From NCBI GenBank assembly GCA_903861145.1, contig CAIOTH010000153.1, positions 1 to 34,576 on the forward strand: 34,576 nt of DNA, given 5' to 3'. The DNA comes from an uncultured Bacteroidota bacterium (GTDB lineage Bacteria; Bacteroidota; Bacteroidia; Chitinophagales; LD1). A program made the position numbers and the translations under genes. The notes under the pieces were generated by a model. It was not told the DNA's origin, made no database searches, and saw only the letters and a list, made by a program, of their open reading frames with translations. Shown here one piece after another: positions 16,863 to 25,242 of this stretch (positions are counted from its first letter, which is position 1; each line of letters opens with the position of its first letter).

Positions 16863-19685
16863 TTATTCGTTGGTTTTCACAAATCTTGTATTAATCACAT
16901 CCTTTCCGCTCTCAAACGAAAGAATGTAAACGCCGGCGGCAAAGTGCGAAACATCGAAATGCAAATTGTTGTTGCCTTCGGTTATATTGGTGTTGCCGGT
17001 ATAAACCGTTTCGCCCAATATGTTGCGAATGTTTATCAGGCAATTATTGATTGCATTGTTACTGCTTACGGCCAAGGTCAACTGGTTTTTAGCCGGGTTA
17101 GGGAACAGGTTAAAATTGCTGAATGCGCCCACCTCATTTATACCTAATTGAACGGTGCTGATGGTTTGCGTTGTAGTATCGCTGCATGAACCGTTGCTCA
17201 CAATCAATTGCACAGTATAAGTGCCATTGGTGGCATAGGTATAAGTAGGGAATTTATCGCTTGAGGTACCACCATCACCAAAATTCCAGGTGTAGGTAGT
17301 AGCATCGGTATCAGCAGGTGCAAAATTAACTACCGGTGTGCCGGTACCCGTTGCTACAAATGAGCCGCCGCCCGTACCTAACACAAATACAGTAACCGGT
17401 GTGCGGCTTGATTGACATGGCGATTGTTGCAACTTCCAGTTATAGAAGTAATAAAACGTACCGGGCGAATTGGCGCTGTTACCGGTAATAGTAACCGTTC
17501 CATCGGTTGAAGTATATGGGAAAGTTACGCCGGAATTATTGCGGTACAGGTTATTGTATCCTTCAAGCCCCAGCAACAGTTTAGTGGCTACAGGCAAATT
17601 CCAGTTAAGTGTTATTGTGCGGTGCCCGGCAGTAATAGTTACGTAAACCGAATCGAGCGTATTGCCCAGGCTATCCTGCAATATTATCGAGCGCTTGCCC
17701 GTACTATCTGCATAAACATCCACCGAAATTAATTTTTGCGGTACCGAGCAGTTAAACAACATACCACGTTTGGTAATACGGGTATAATAGCTACCACCGC
17801 CAATGGTGTTGGCCGCCGGGCCCACGCCCACAATATTCGCAGTAATAGTCGAACCCAGGTAATAAGTAGTAGTAGTATGTAAGGCAGGTGTAGTATAACC
17901 GGTGCCGGTAGTTATTTCGGTGCCGTTTATGGGTGCAGTGTACCAGCCTATTGTGCTAAGCCCGGTGGCGGTAAGGTTAATAGTTTGGCCAGCGCAAATA
18001 TTCTTATCGGCCGATACCGGTGGGCCACCGGTAATATTAACGGCCTGCACTTTTACCAGTGTATCAACTCCACAGGCATTGCCGGCATATAGCTTTACCG
18101 TATAAAGCCCATGGCCGGCATAAGGATGCTGAGGTGCTGAGGCGGTAGAAGTAGTGCCATCGCCAAAATCCCAGGTGTAACTGGTTCCGTTGGTACTGGT
18201 ATTGGTAAAAGTTACGTTTTCGGGTAAGTTGCAACCTGGTAAAGCAATTTGGGTAAAGTTTGCAGCAACGGCCGGTGTAATTACGATAGCCAAAGCCGCG
18301 CTGGCCTGAACGCCTGCACTATCAATAGTTACCTTATAAAGCGTGGTTGCTGAAGGTGCTGCTACCGGCGAACTACAGGTAGTGCAACTTAAACCTGTTG
18401 CGGGGGTCCATGTATAAGTGGCTCCTGCAGGGCCATTGGCTGTTAAGGTTGTATTACCACCGGCACAAATAGCAGGACTTACAGCCGAAATGCTTAACGC
18501 AACGGGCAACAATGGCTCAATGCCAATAAGCGCCCCATCGTTCTGGCTGAAAGTATAACCACCGGCGCTCAAATCACCTACGGCAAAATAACCGTTGCTG
18601 GCTCCGCCCCATCCCCAGTTCATGTGCAGCATGCCGTTGGTTTCATAACCATCGCAAACCCAGGTATGCCCGCCTGCAGTTGGGTCATCGCCTTCATATT
18701 GTATAACGCGGCCATTATTCAACTCGTTCTCCATTAAATTAATCCAGTCGACCGTGCTATATGCCGACAGCCTTACACCCTGTAAAGTATTAGGGTTGTA
18801 ATTAAAGTAGGCAGCATAGCTATGTTGCGCACAAGGGTTAGAGCCTCCACCCGCCTCAGACTGTAATACAAATGCTCCGCTACCGCCCTGTGCATCAGTG
18901 CCATAATCCATGGCAACGCTAACTCCGCATATATACATCAGTGTATCAACCGGGCTGGTGTTTGTGTTAACCACGTTAGGCATACCTGCCCAATTAAACG
19001 GCCCCGCAAAACTTACCGACTGAACGCCATAAGTATTTGAGTAATTATTCGGCGAATCATCGTAGCTAAAGGTACCGGTTCCGGTGGTAGGGTAGTTCCA
19101 GTATTTCATAATCTGTGCCATAGTTGTAGCAACACAACCGGTAACCGCGTGATTGCCAGTGGTGGTATCAACCGGGCAAAGGGAATTGTAATAAGGCTCC
19201 TGGTTCCAGGTAGTAGCGCATAATGGGCCAATACCAATGGCCTTTGATGTATTTGGATTTTGGTTATTGCTATAAGCATTCCACAAACCGACGGTTTTTG
19301 CGTTGGCAGGTATGTTGCGCACCACCCCATAATGAATTTTAGCCGCAGTACTCTTCATCCAATCGCTAACCCCGTTAGTGGTGGCATTGGCATTAAAATA
19401 AGCCTCTTTCGACCAGCCTATAACCGGCTGCACGTTATCATTACCGGCTACTATTACAAAACCTTTTACCGGGGCCAGGTTAAAAACGTAAAAATCAACC
19501 ACTCCATCACTTTCGGTTTGGGTGTAACTTAAGTTGGCGCTAACTGCACGGCCCGTTTCGGGCGAATTCATCTTAAAAAAATTAAGGGCTATGCTTTGCG
19601 CCGTTTCAACACTAACCGTGTTAGCCTGCAACATTACCTGAAACCCAATAAAAGCCAGGGCAAGTAGTAAAAGGTTTTTCTTCAT
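16863..19685 (-). CDS. Secreted C10-family (streptopain-like) cysteine protease with PKD domains and T9SS sorting tail
   Basis: The product is 940 residues from the chosen start, MKKNLLLLALAFIGFQ, a good signal peptide. A longer frame opens at 19763, but a promoter (19710-19739) lies inside that extension, so 19685 is preferred. Residues ~22-150 resemble the Spi/propeptide region of C10 proteases. The catalytic Cys is in AVTGCVATTMAQIMKYW (Cys184), the catalytic His in GGHTWVCDGYE (His340), and HMNWGWGG follows as in streptopain. Then come an Ig-like/LSCTTCSSP unit, a PKD domain (YTWDFGDGTTS), another Ig-like unit, a ~180-residue beta region, a second PKD (YTWNFGDGGTS), and a type A sorting tail (LFPNPAKNQLTLAV … GVYILSFESG … TRFVKTNE). 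It is predicted to be exported by T9SS and to act on extracellular protein. The LSC-x-x-C motif recurs in the 6689-10324 protein. Confidence 0.93.
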   Translation of the reverse strand: MKKNLLLLALAFIGFQVMLQANTVSVETAQSIALNFFKMNSPETGRAVSANLSYTQTESDGVVDFYVFNLAPVKGFVIVAGNDNVQPVIGWSKEAYFNANATTNGVSDWMKSTAAKIHYGVVRNIPANAKTVGLWNAYSNNQNPNTSKAIGIGPLCATTWNQEPYYNSLCPVDTTTGNHAVTGCVATTMAQIMKYWNYPTTGTGTFSYDDSPNNYSNTYGVQSVSFAGPFNWAGMPNVVNTNTSPVDTLMYICGVSVAMDYGTDAQGGSGAFVLQSEAGGGSNPCAQHSYAAYFNYNPNTLQGVRLSAYSTVDWINLMENELNNGRVIQYEGDDPTAGGHTWVCDGYETNGMLHMNWGWGGASNGYFAVGDLSAGGYTFSQNDGALIGIEPLLPVALSISAVSPAICAGGNTTLTANGPAGATYTWTPATGLSCTTCSSPVAAPSATTLYKVTIDSAGVQASAALAIVITPAVAANFTQIALPGCNLPENVTFTNTSTNGTSYTWDFGDGTTSTASAPQHPYAGHGLYTVKLYAGNACGVDTLVKVQAVNITGGPPVSADKNICAGQTINLTATGLSTIGWYTAPINGTEITTGTGYTTPALHTTTTYYLGSTITANIVGVGPAANTIGGGSYYTRITKRGMLFNCSVPQKLISVDVYADSTGKRSIILQDSLGNTLDSVYVTITAGHRTITLNWNLPVATKLLLGLEGYNNLYRNNSGVTFPYTSTDGTVTITGNSANSPGTFYYFYNWKLQQSPCQSSRTPVTVFVLGTGGGSFVATGTGTPVVNFAPADTDATTYTWNFGDGGTSSDKFPTYTYATNGTYTVQLIVSNGSCSDTTTQTISTVQLGINEVGAFSNFNLFPNPAKNQLTLAVSSNNAINNCLINIRNILGETVYTGNTNITEGNNNLHFDVSHFAAGVYILSFESGKDVINTRFVKTNE

Positions 19686-19709
19686 AAAAGCCGGTTGATT
19701 TAGCGGCGG

Positions 19710-19739
19710 TAAATGTAAAAGATTTAGCTTGTTAAGCAA
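19710..19739 (-). promoter_or_regulatory. Promoter of the C10 protease gene
   Basis: The minus strand has TTG (19739-19737), a 19-nt spacer and TACATTTA (19717-19710), one base off TAnnTTTG. The predicted leader before the ATG at 19685 is about 20 nt. Its position excludes the upstream ATG at 19763 as the main start. Confidence 0.55.
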
Positions 19740-19862
19740 CGCTTTAACAAATGCCGGTACCAAGCCCCAAATAAGCTGGGCAAAAACAGTAGAATACTAA
19801 GCAATCATCCAGCTATTGAATATAAGCCTTAGGCAAGTGTGAATAATGTAATTCTTTCCAAA

Positions 19863-19901
19863 AATTGTGTAATGGTTTTGGGCCCTTTGCCTTCCATCTT
19901 T
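19863..19901 (+). promoter_or_regulatory. Two-box upstream motif (copy 1), possible alternative-sigma promoter
   Basis: AATTGTGTAATG (19863-19874), 19 nt, then CCATCTTT (19894-19901). The same boxes with the same spacing occur at 30257-30295. The spacing resembles a -33/-7 promoter, but the boxes differ from TTG/TAnnTTTG. It lies 215 bp before the 20116 gene. Confidence 0.5.
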
Positions 19902-20007
19902 GAAACATGATTAGCGAAAGGGAATATTGTGGAAAAAGAAAGTTACCGGCTGATGATATGTCAGGAATGAGTTAAATGCTTTTGTCGGAAAAGCATGGAT
20001 TGCCTGT

Positions 20008-20043
20008 TTTCCCTCAATCCAAATATTTTAGGATTGAGGGAAA
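20008..20043. repeat. Perfect 13-bp inverted repeat (TTTCCCTCAATCC arms)
   Basis: TTTCCCTCAATCC (20008-20020) and its exact complement GGATTGAGGGAAA (20031-20043) flank the 10-nt loop AAATATTTTA. No T-run follows on either strand, so it is not a standard terminator. It lies 73 bp upstream of the acidic-protein gene and may be a leader structure. Confidence 0.75.
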
Positions 20044-20115
20044 TAGGTGCAATAGTTTAAACAATCATTTCATCGTTATTATTAACAACGTTATAACCAT
20101 TAAAAATTAAGGCAT

Positions 20116-20505
20116 ATGAAAAAGAAGGAAACCAAAACTGCCAACAAGCCCGATAACTTTTCGTACCCCGCCGGCCAGGATATTTACAGTAAAAGCAAGG
20201 AAGAGCAAAATATCGATCCGGAAGACCCGACAAAACTTAAACAGTCGGAAACAGATGATGACACAATAGCTAAAAGCGAAAGCGATTTTGACGCTGATGT
20301 GCCAGGTAAAAAAACCAAAGCAAAAGCCGGCAAGAAAAAAAACGAAAAAGATTTTAATGATGATGTATCGGGAAGCGACCTCGATTTTCAGCGTTCCGAA
20401 TTTGACGATGATGACAAAAGGCCCGGCAGTGAAGATGAAGAAAACGATTATTATAGCCTTGGGAGTGACGACCATAACGATTTGGACGAAGATAGAGGAG
20501 AGTAA
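20116..20505 (+). CDS. Acidic, disordered cytosolic protein, unknown
   Basis: The 129-residue product contains almost only charged and polar residues, with blocks such as KQSETDDDTIAKSESDFDAD, KKTKAKAGKKKNEKDF and FDDDDKRPGSEDEEN. It ends DYYSLGSDDHNDLDEDRGE, a tail I recognise from conserved hypothetical proteins of Bacteroidota. It has no signal peptide, no membrane segment and no folded-domain signature. The gene has a clear downstream terminator (20531-20570), so it is a single-gene unit. The long leader with a conserved two-box motif suggests conditional, perhaps stress-related, expression; this is inference. The opposite frame also opens (20107-20475) but has no plausible protein character. 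Confidence 0.78.
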   Translation: MKKKETKTANKPDNFSYPAGQDIYSKSKEEQNIDPEDPTKLKQSETDDDTIAKSESDFDADVPGKKTKAKAGKKKNEKDFNDDVSGSDLDFQRSEFDDDDKRPGSEDEENDYYSLGSDDHNDLDEDRGE

Positions 20506-20530
20506 AACTTATAATGTTTGACCAGAATGA

Positions 20531-20570
20531 CTGCCCCATCGCTATGTGCGATAGGGCAGCTTTAGTTTTA
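20531..20570 (+). terminator. Rho-independent terminator of the acidic-protein gene
   Basis: CTGCCCCATCGC (20531-20542) pairs with GCGATAGGGCAG (20548-20559) with one C-A mismatch and a 5-nt loop, followed by TTTAGTTTTA. Confidence 0.82.
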
Positions 20571-20633
20571 TACCCGGGTACGGTTGCCTGAATTTACAAT
20601 TCCGTAACTTTTATGATTTAAATCAGCATTTGT

Positions 20634-20663
20634 TTTGGCGGTGTTAAAATTTATTTATTTTCG
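20634..20663 (+). promoter_or_regulatory. Weak candidate promoter of the PAS histidine kinase gene
   Basis: TTTG (20634-20637), 18 nt, then TATTTTCG (20656-20663), one mismatch from TAnnTTTG. It sits 46 bp before the ATG at 20710. Confidence 0.3.
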
Positions 20664-20709
20664 GTTACCCTCCTAAATCGTTGATTTTTATGCTAATTCG
20701 TCGACTCTC

Positions 20710-21012
20710 ATGAAGCCCGAAAACCTCGCTGCACAAATTGAAATTGACCGGTTTCTTGACATGGTTAGTGAAGTGTTTTTTAGTTTTGATTATTCGAACC
20801 CCGAGTTTTTAACAGTTTCGCCCTCATGCTATAAGGTTTTTGGATATACCGCAGAAGAAATTGCCAGGGTACCAGGGCTTTGGCACAAAATGATTCATGC
20901 CGATGATGTTGAAAAAACCCGCGCATATATGCGCGAGAAGCTAATTTTGGGCGAAGATGCATTTCCGGTATACAGGGTAATAACCAAAAGTGGCCAGGTA
21001 AGATGGATTTAG
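20710..21012 (+). pseudogene. N-terminal PAS fragment of a histidine kinase, cut by an in-frame TAG
   Basis: These 100 codons encode the first PAS domain of the kinase that continues in the same frame at 21013. The text FLDMVSEVFFSFDYSNPEFL … YKVFGYTAEEIARVPGLW … YRVITKSGQVRWI is a normal PAS fold, ending inside the PAC strand at Trp-Ile, where TAG (21010-21012) stops it. Beyond the stop, in the same frame, SRIVPKVDTEGVLVGANGLS and WDITDREN complete the PAC motif. The fourth PAS of the same protein has RWIDATVTPTLNNEGVLTRV at the matching place, so the stop replaces a residue like Asp, Glu or Gln. A single-base change (for example CAG or GAG to TAG) explains this. It could be a real nonsense mutation or a sequencing error. 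Confidence 0.8.
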
Positions 21013-21021
21013 TCAAGGATA

Positions 21022-23373
21022 GTGCCAAAGGTGGATACCGAAGGCGTACTTGTTGGCGCTAACGGCTTAAGCTGGGATATTACTGACCGCGAAAATGCGA
21101 AGGAAAAAATTGCAGAAGCGCTTAAAGCATTACAGTTAAGTGAGGACAAGTTCAAAAAACTGTTTGATACCAGTTTAGATGGGATGGGAATTTTAACGTC
21201 CGACGGAAAAGTAATTGACGCCAACGAGGCATATTGCAAAAACCTGGGCTACACCCGCGATGAGGTATTGCTTTTGCACCGGGATGATATGCTGGTTAAC
21301 ACTGAACCGGGTGAACACATAGCAGTTAGAACACGGGAAGAAAAGGGTTCATTTTTCGGGTTCGTTAAAATGAGAAAAAAGAATGGGGCAATTACAGATT
21401 TTGAAGTGTCATCCAGCCGCTTTGAGAGTGCCGAGAGCCGGCAACTGGTTTTTATTTGCTGTCGGGATATTACCGAAAGGTTAAAAGCCAAACAGCAATT
21501 AATAGATAACGAAAAGCGTTTTAGGGCGCTAATAGAAAATGGACGTGATGTTATTACCATGATGGATGCTAAGGGTACAATTTTTTACCGAAGCCCTTCA
21601 TACCAAAATGTACTAGGCTTTACGGCGGAAGAATTAACCGGGAGGGCCCAATTTGAGGATGTTCATTCGGATGATGTACAGATGTTGAAAGAGAAGCTGG
21701 GGCCATTGATGTCAGCACCCGGTTATAGTGCCGATGCCCTTTGGAGACAGCGCCACAAAAACGGCCAGTGGCTGTGGCTTGAAGGGAGGGGCACCAACTT
21801 GTTACACGATCCCTCAGTAAAGGCTATCGTCAACAATTTCAGGGACGTTACCGAACATAAGTTGGCAGAAGATAAACTGGCGCAGGCTCATGATGAATTG
21901 AACCGGTTGTTCAATAACATTGATGAAGTTTTATACAGCGCCGATCGCAACCCGCCAAGACTTATCCAGATGTCGGCCTCGTGCCAAAAGATTTATGGCT
22001 ACACTGCTGAAGAATTTTTTACGAACGTTGAATTATGGCGCGACGTTGTACTACCGGAGGATGAACCGGTGCTAGGTGAAATATTCGGTACGCTTAGCAA
22101 AGGATTTGTAGGCCATGGCCAATACCGGATAAGGCATAAAAACGGGAGTGTACGATGGATTGACGCAACCGTAACCCCAACCCTGAACAATGAAGGGGTA
22201 TTGACGCGTGTTGACGGTGTTAACCGCGATATAACAGCACAAAAAGAAGCTGACGAACAGGTTAGATTAAGCCAGCAAAGATTCAAAGCCCTGATTGAAA
22301 AAGGAAGTGATGCTATTGCTGTGCTAGGGCTCAATAAAACCCTTTTATACATAAGCCCATCGGTGGAACAGATATTAGGATACAAGCCGGAAGAAGTGAT
22401 GGGCCAGTTAACCGCCGACTTCATTCATCCGGATGACCTGGAAGTATACCGCCCAAGAGTTTATGAGCTGGCTGCGAATGGCGACTCGATGAAAGTTGAA
22501 TCGCGCATACAGCATAAAAACGGCCATTGGGTTTGGTTAGAAGTAATTTTTACCAACCAAATTAACGAACCTGCCGTTGGCGGAGTAGTGGCAAATTTTA
22601 GGGATGTAACTGAAAGCAAAAAAGCGCTGGAAGAAATTGCATCGCTCAATCAATCGTTAGAGAAAAAGGTAAATGAACGCACGGCCGAATTGCAGGATGC
22701 CAATAAATTATTAGAGTCATATAACTACTCAGTAGCCCACGACCTTAAAGCACCGCTGCGAATAATTGCGGGCTACGCCAAAGTACTTTCCGATACGGCC
22801 AAAGAAAGGTTACACGACCAGGACCGGCAGTTACTGGACGTTATTATGAATACCAGTAAAAAAACCGCTCAACTGGTTTCCGACCTCCTGGCCTTTTCGC
22901 AGGTTAAGCAGGAACGTATTAAGCACGAAGATGTAGACATGGATAAGTTGGTGCTTGAGGTAGTTGAGCACGTTAAAGAAACTGACGTAGCGCCTTTTGC
23001 AAAAATTAAACTTCATCCCATGGGGAATTCTACCTGCGATAGCCGCCTTATTAAACAGGTATGGGTTAATTTAGTTAGCAACGCCTATAAATATTCAAAA
23101 CAAAACAGCGAACCGCAGGTTGAAATTGGTACTGAAATTACCGATGGAAAAACTGTTTATTACGTAAAAGATAACGGGGTTGGATTTAATAACGAACAGT
23201 CGGCAAAACTGTTTGAAGTATTTTACCGCATACACCGTGATAAGACTTTTGAGGGCACCGGTATTGGCCTTGCCCTTGCTAAAAGCGTAATTGACCATCA
23301 CGGCGGCAAAATCTGGGCCGAGGGCGAAGAGGGCAACGGGGCTACCTTTAGGTTTTACTTACCTGAAAAATGA
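21022..23373 (+). CDS. Multi-PAS sensor histidine kinase, main part after the in-frame stop
   Basis: From the GTG at 21022 the frame encodes 783 residues: the end of the first PAC, four more PAS domains, a coiled coil, HisKA and HATPase_c. PAS starts are visible at FKKLFDTSLDGMGILTSDGK, FRALIENGRDVITMMDAKGT, LNRLFNNIDEVLYSADRNPP and FKALIEKGSDAIAVLGLNKT, each followed by a PAC ending in 'RDIT' or 'RDVT'. The coiled coil is IASLNQSLEKKVNERTAELQ. The H-box is YSVAHDLKAPLRIIAG, the N-box VNLVSNAYKYS, then DNGVGF, FEVFYRIH and GTGIGLALAK. It has no membrane segments, so it is a cytoplasmic sensor, and it has no attached receiver and no response-regulator neighbour. GTG at 21022 lies in mid-domain and is a poor natural start. 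The intact gene would be 20710-23373, about 887 codons. Confidence 0.85.
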   Translation: MPKVDTEGVLVGANGLSWDITDRENAKEKIAEALKALQLSEDKFKKLFDTSLDGMGILTSDGKVIDANEAYCKNLGYTRDEVLLLHRDDMLVNTEPGEHIAVRTREEKGSFFGFVKMRKKNGAITDFEVSSSRFESAESRQLVFICCRDITERLKAKQQLIDNEKRFRALIENGRDVITMMDAKGTIFYRSPSYQNVLGFTAEELTGRAQFEDVHSDDVQMLKEKLGPLMSAPGYSADALWRQRHKNGQWLWLEGRGTNLLHDPSVKAIVNNFRDVTEHKLAEDKLAQAHDELNRLFNNIDEVLYSADRNPPRLIQMSASCQKIYGYTAEEFFTNVELWRDVVLPEDEPVLGEIFGTLSKGFVGHGQYRIRHKNGSVRWIDATVTPTLNNEGVLTRVDGVNRDITAQKEADEQVRLSQQRFKALIEKGSDAIAVLGLNKTLLYISPSVEQILGYKPEEVMGQLTADFIHPDDLEVYRPRVYELAANGDSMKVESRIQHKNGHWVWLEVIFTNQINEPAVGGVVANFRDVTESKKALEEIASLNQSLEKKVNERTAELQDANKLLESYNYSVAHDLKAPLRIIAGYAKVLSDTAKERLHDQDRQLLDVIMNTSKKTAQLVSDLLAFSQVKQERIKHEDVDMDKLVLEVVEHVKETDVAPFAKIKLHPMGNSTCDSRLIKQVWVNLVSNAYKYSKQNSEPQVEIGTEITDGKTVYYVKDNGVGFNNEQSAKLFEVFYRIHRDKTFEGTGIGLALAKSVIDHHGGKIWAEGEEGNGATFRFYLPEK

Positions 23374-23380
23374 CACCTGG

Positions 23381-24706
23381 CTATTTAGCTACCTCAATCT
23401 TCACCTTTAATTTCTTAACTCTTTCATCTTTTATTGCCGCAAGCAATTTGCCAACAACATTGCGCTTAACGGCAACATAGCTGGCATGGTCAAGCGTGGT
23501 AATAAGCCCGATTTCATTTCCCTGCAGGCCACCCTTTTTGGTAAGCAGGCCAAGTATATCACCCTTGTTTATTTTCTCCTTTTTGCCCGCGCTTATATAA
23601 AGGCAAACATAGCCCGGTGCAGGTGGTAATTTAAGCTGCGGATGAACGGTCATTTCTTCCATATGCCTATCCATGTATGGTTGCAGTTTTTCATCGCTGG
23701 CTAAAATCAAGTAGGCCTGCCCTTCGGCATGCATACGTGCGGTACGGCCGTTGCGGTGTAAATAAGCATCTAACTGATGCGGTAACTGGTAATGCACTAT
23801 GTGCTTTATCTCGGGTATATCAAGCCCGCGGGCAGCAAGGTCGGTGGCAATTAAAACATTGGTAGCACCACCCCTAAAACGTATCAGGTTCTTTTCGCGG
23901 TCAACCTGTTCAAGGTCGCCATGAAAAACACCGTGTTCAAAATCATGGCGTTTCAGCAAGCCGCTCAAACGTTCAACAGCATCAATGTGGTTACAAAACA
24001 CCAACGTTACTTCCTGGTTAAAACCAGCCACTAACCGCATCAGGGTTTCGGGCTTCTCGGTGCTTTCGGTACGCACCAGTTTTACCTTAAGCTTTATAGC
24101 CTTTGTATTTTGTAAAAAATCAACCGTTTGATGGTTGGTAAATGGCAAAAACTTAGGCAGTTCTTCAAGGTTAGTAGCCGAGATTAGCAAATGTTGTTGT
24201 TTACCACTCAGAGCCTTAAAAATTTTAGCGAGCTCATTATGAAAGCCCAATTGCAGCGACTTATCAAATTCATCAAGCACAATTACCTTTACGGTACTCA
24301 AATCAAAACTATCGCGGTGTAGGTGGTCGGCCAGACGGCCGGGCGTGCCAATAATTACAGCCGGCATTTCGCTCAGGCTGTTCATCTCGGTTTGAACGGA
24401 ATGGCCGCCATACAAACAGCTTACCTTAAATCCCGTTTTCATGCCTCTAAAAACTGTTTCTATCTGCAAAGCCAGCTCGCGCGAGGGGGTAACTATTAAA
24501 GCCTGCACACCCGGGTCTTCAGGACTCAGCTGCTTTAGTAGGGCAATTAGAAAAGCAAGGGTTTTTCCCGAGCCTGTTGGTGCCAGTACGGTAAGGTTAT
24601 CGTTGTTAACCGATTTTTCAATAACCTCCATTTGCATGGGGTTAAGTGCCTTGATGTTCAGGTTTTTTAAAATGGCGGCGTAGGTTTCATTCAAATCGGT
24701 TTGCAT
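23381..24706 (-). CDS. dbpA: DEAD-box RNA helicase, DbpA-like
   Basis: The 441-residue product has the helicase motifs in order: Q-motif NPMQMEVIEK, motif I APTGSGKT (42-49), PSRELALQ, GTPGRL, motif II DEFD (145-148, instead of DEAD), SAT (176-178), VFCNH, LIATDLAARGLDIP and HRNGRTARM. The C-terminal ~75 residues (YVCLYISAGKKEKINKGDIL … GLLTKKGGLQGNEIGLITTL) form the DbpA RNA-binding domain, which in E. coli recognises hairpin 92 of 23S rRNA during 50S assembly. It converges with the histidine kinase across 7 bp. Its -7 element TACCTTTG ends 4 nt before the ATG, suggesting a leaderless or nearly leaderless mRNA. The DEFD variant is a moderate change and probably still active. Confidence 0.93.
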   Translation of the reverse strand: MQTDLNETYAAILKNLNIKALNPMQMEVIEKSVNNDNLTVLAPTGSGKTLAFLIALLKQLSPEDPGVQALIVTPSRELALQIETVFRGMKTGFKVSCLYGGHSVQTEMNSLSEMPAVIIGTPGRLADHLHRDSFDLSTVKVIVLDEFDKSLQLGFHNELAKIFKALSGKQQHLLISATNLEELPKFLPFTNHQTVDFLQNTKAIKLKVKLVRTESTEKPETLMRLVAGFNQEVTLVFCNHIDAVERLSGLLKRHDFEHGVFHGDLEQVDREKNLIRFRGGATNVLIATDLAARGLDIPEIKHIVHYQLPHQLDAYLHRNGRTARMHAEGQAYLILASDEKLQPYMDRHMEEMTVHPQLKLPPAPGYVCLYISAGKKEKINKGDILGLLTKKGGLQGNEIGLITTLDHASYVAVKRNVVGKLLAAIKDERVKKLKVKIEVAK

Positions 24707-24710
24707 AACG

Positions 24711-24718
24711 CAAAGGTA
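24711..24718 (-). promoter_or_regulatory. -7 promoter element of the DbpA-like helicase gene
   Basis: The minus strand reads TACCTTTG, a perfect TAnnTTTG, followed by CGTT and then the ATG at 24706. A -33 TTG is not obvious at 19-21 nt. Confidence 0.5.
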
Positions 24719-24866
24719 GCTTTATATGCCGGATAAAGTCTGTGCAGCATTCCTTCAACAGCTAAGGCTGGAGGCTAAACCAAAAACCGGCAACAGCAAA
24801 ATGCCACCAGCGGGTTAATTTATGGCTAGTAATCTGGTAGTGCGTAGTGAAATACAACAACAACAA

Positions 24867-25064
24867 TTAATGTGCAACCAGTTCGGAGGTATGGTTTAAT
24901 TGAATGCTGGTGGACTTTTGCAAATTGCGTTTAAGCATATCCGTTTCAAAGCGAAGGTTTTTTAACTCCTCTATTGCATGGCTGCGCATGGGGCCATTCA
25001 GGGTATCGAGTATGCTTTCGACAGTTTTGATTTCTACTTGTAAAGTGTGTAAACGTGCTTTCAT
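24867..25064 (-). CDS. Small coiled-coil protein, unknown
   Basis: The 65-residue product (MKARLHTLQVEIKTVESILD … SELVAH) has a heptad-like pattern over about residues 4-48 and ends in a short polar tail. It has no signal or membrane segment. The reverse frame over the same bases is also open (24904-25092), but the minus-strand version has a more protein-like composition and a plausible helix. Function unknown and the gene itself is only moderately supported. Confidence 0.5.
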   Translation of the reverse strand: MKARLHTLQVEIKTVESILDTLNGPMRSHAIEELKNLRFETDMLKRNLQKSTSIQLNHTSELVAH

Positions 25065-25129
25065 ACAGATGTATACGCCTTACCTTAAATAAAGATGCTA
25101 CCTATAAAGGGGTATTTGTTGTTGTAAAG

Positions 25130-25149
25130 AGTCAGGAAGTCAGAATCAG
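25130..25149. repeat. Intergenic phrase repeat AGTCAG
   Basis: AGTCAG at 25130 and 25139, then ATCAG at 25145. Low-complexity phrase repeat in a spacer of about 180 bp that holds no gene. Confidence 0.45.
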
Positions 25150-25242
25150 AACAAGCCATAAAATGGGCTAACCGGGTTACAAGCATAAATCCAAAGCCCC
25201 GGGTACTGGTTCCGAAATCCTGGCTCAATATTTTTGCTAAAA

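Larger units (their letters stand above)
19764..20115 (+). other. Intergenic region with a two-box motif and a 13-bp perfect hairpin
   Basis: No gene is seen in these 352 bases between the divergent protease and acidic-protein genes. It holds the two-box motif at 19863-19901 and the inverted repeat at 20008-20043, both described separately. A long leader for the 20116 gene is likely if the motif is a promoter. Confidence 0.6.

Noticed and set aside
19685-19763. Longer N-terminus for the C10 protease
   Set aside because: It would hide the signal peptide, and the best promoter (19710-19739) lies within it.
20107-20475. Minus-strand 122-codon hydrophobic frame opposite the acidic protein
   Set aside because: Its Phe/Ile-rich content is what antisense of Lys/Asp/Glu codons gives; the plus-strand gene has a proper terminator and a recognisable tail.
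21010-21012. TAG as a recoded sense codon (for example pyrrolysine)
   Set aside because: Neighbouring genes end in TAG (432, 2409) and nothing in the window suggests an amber-decoding system.
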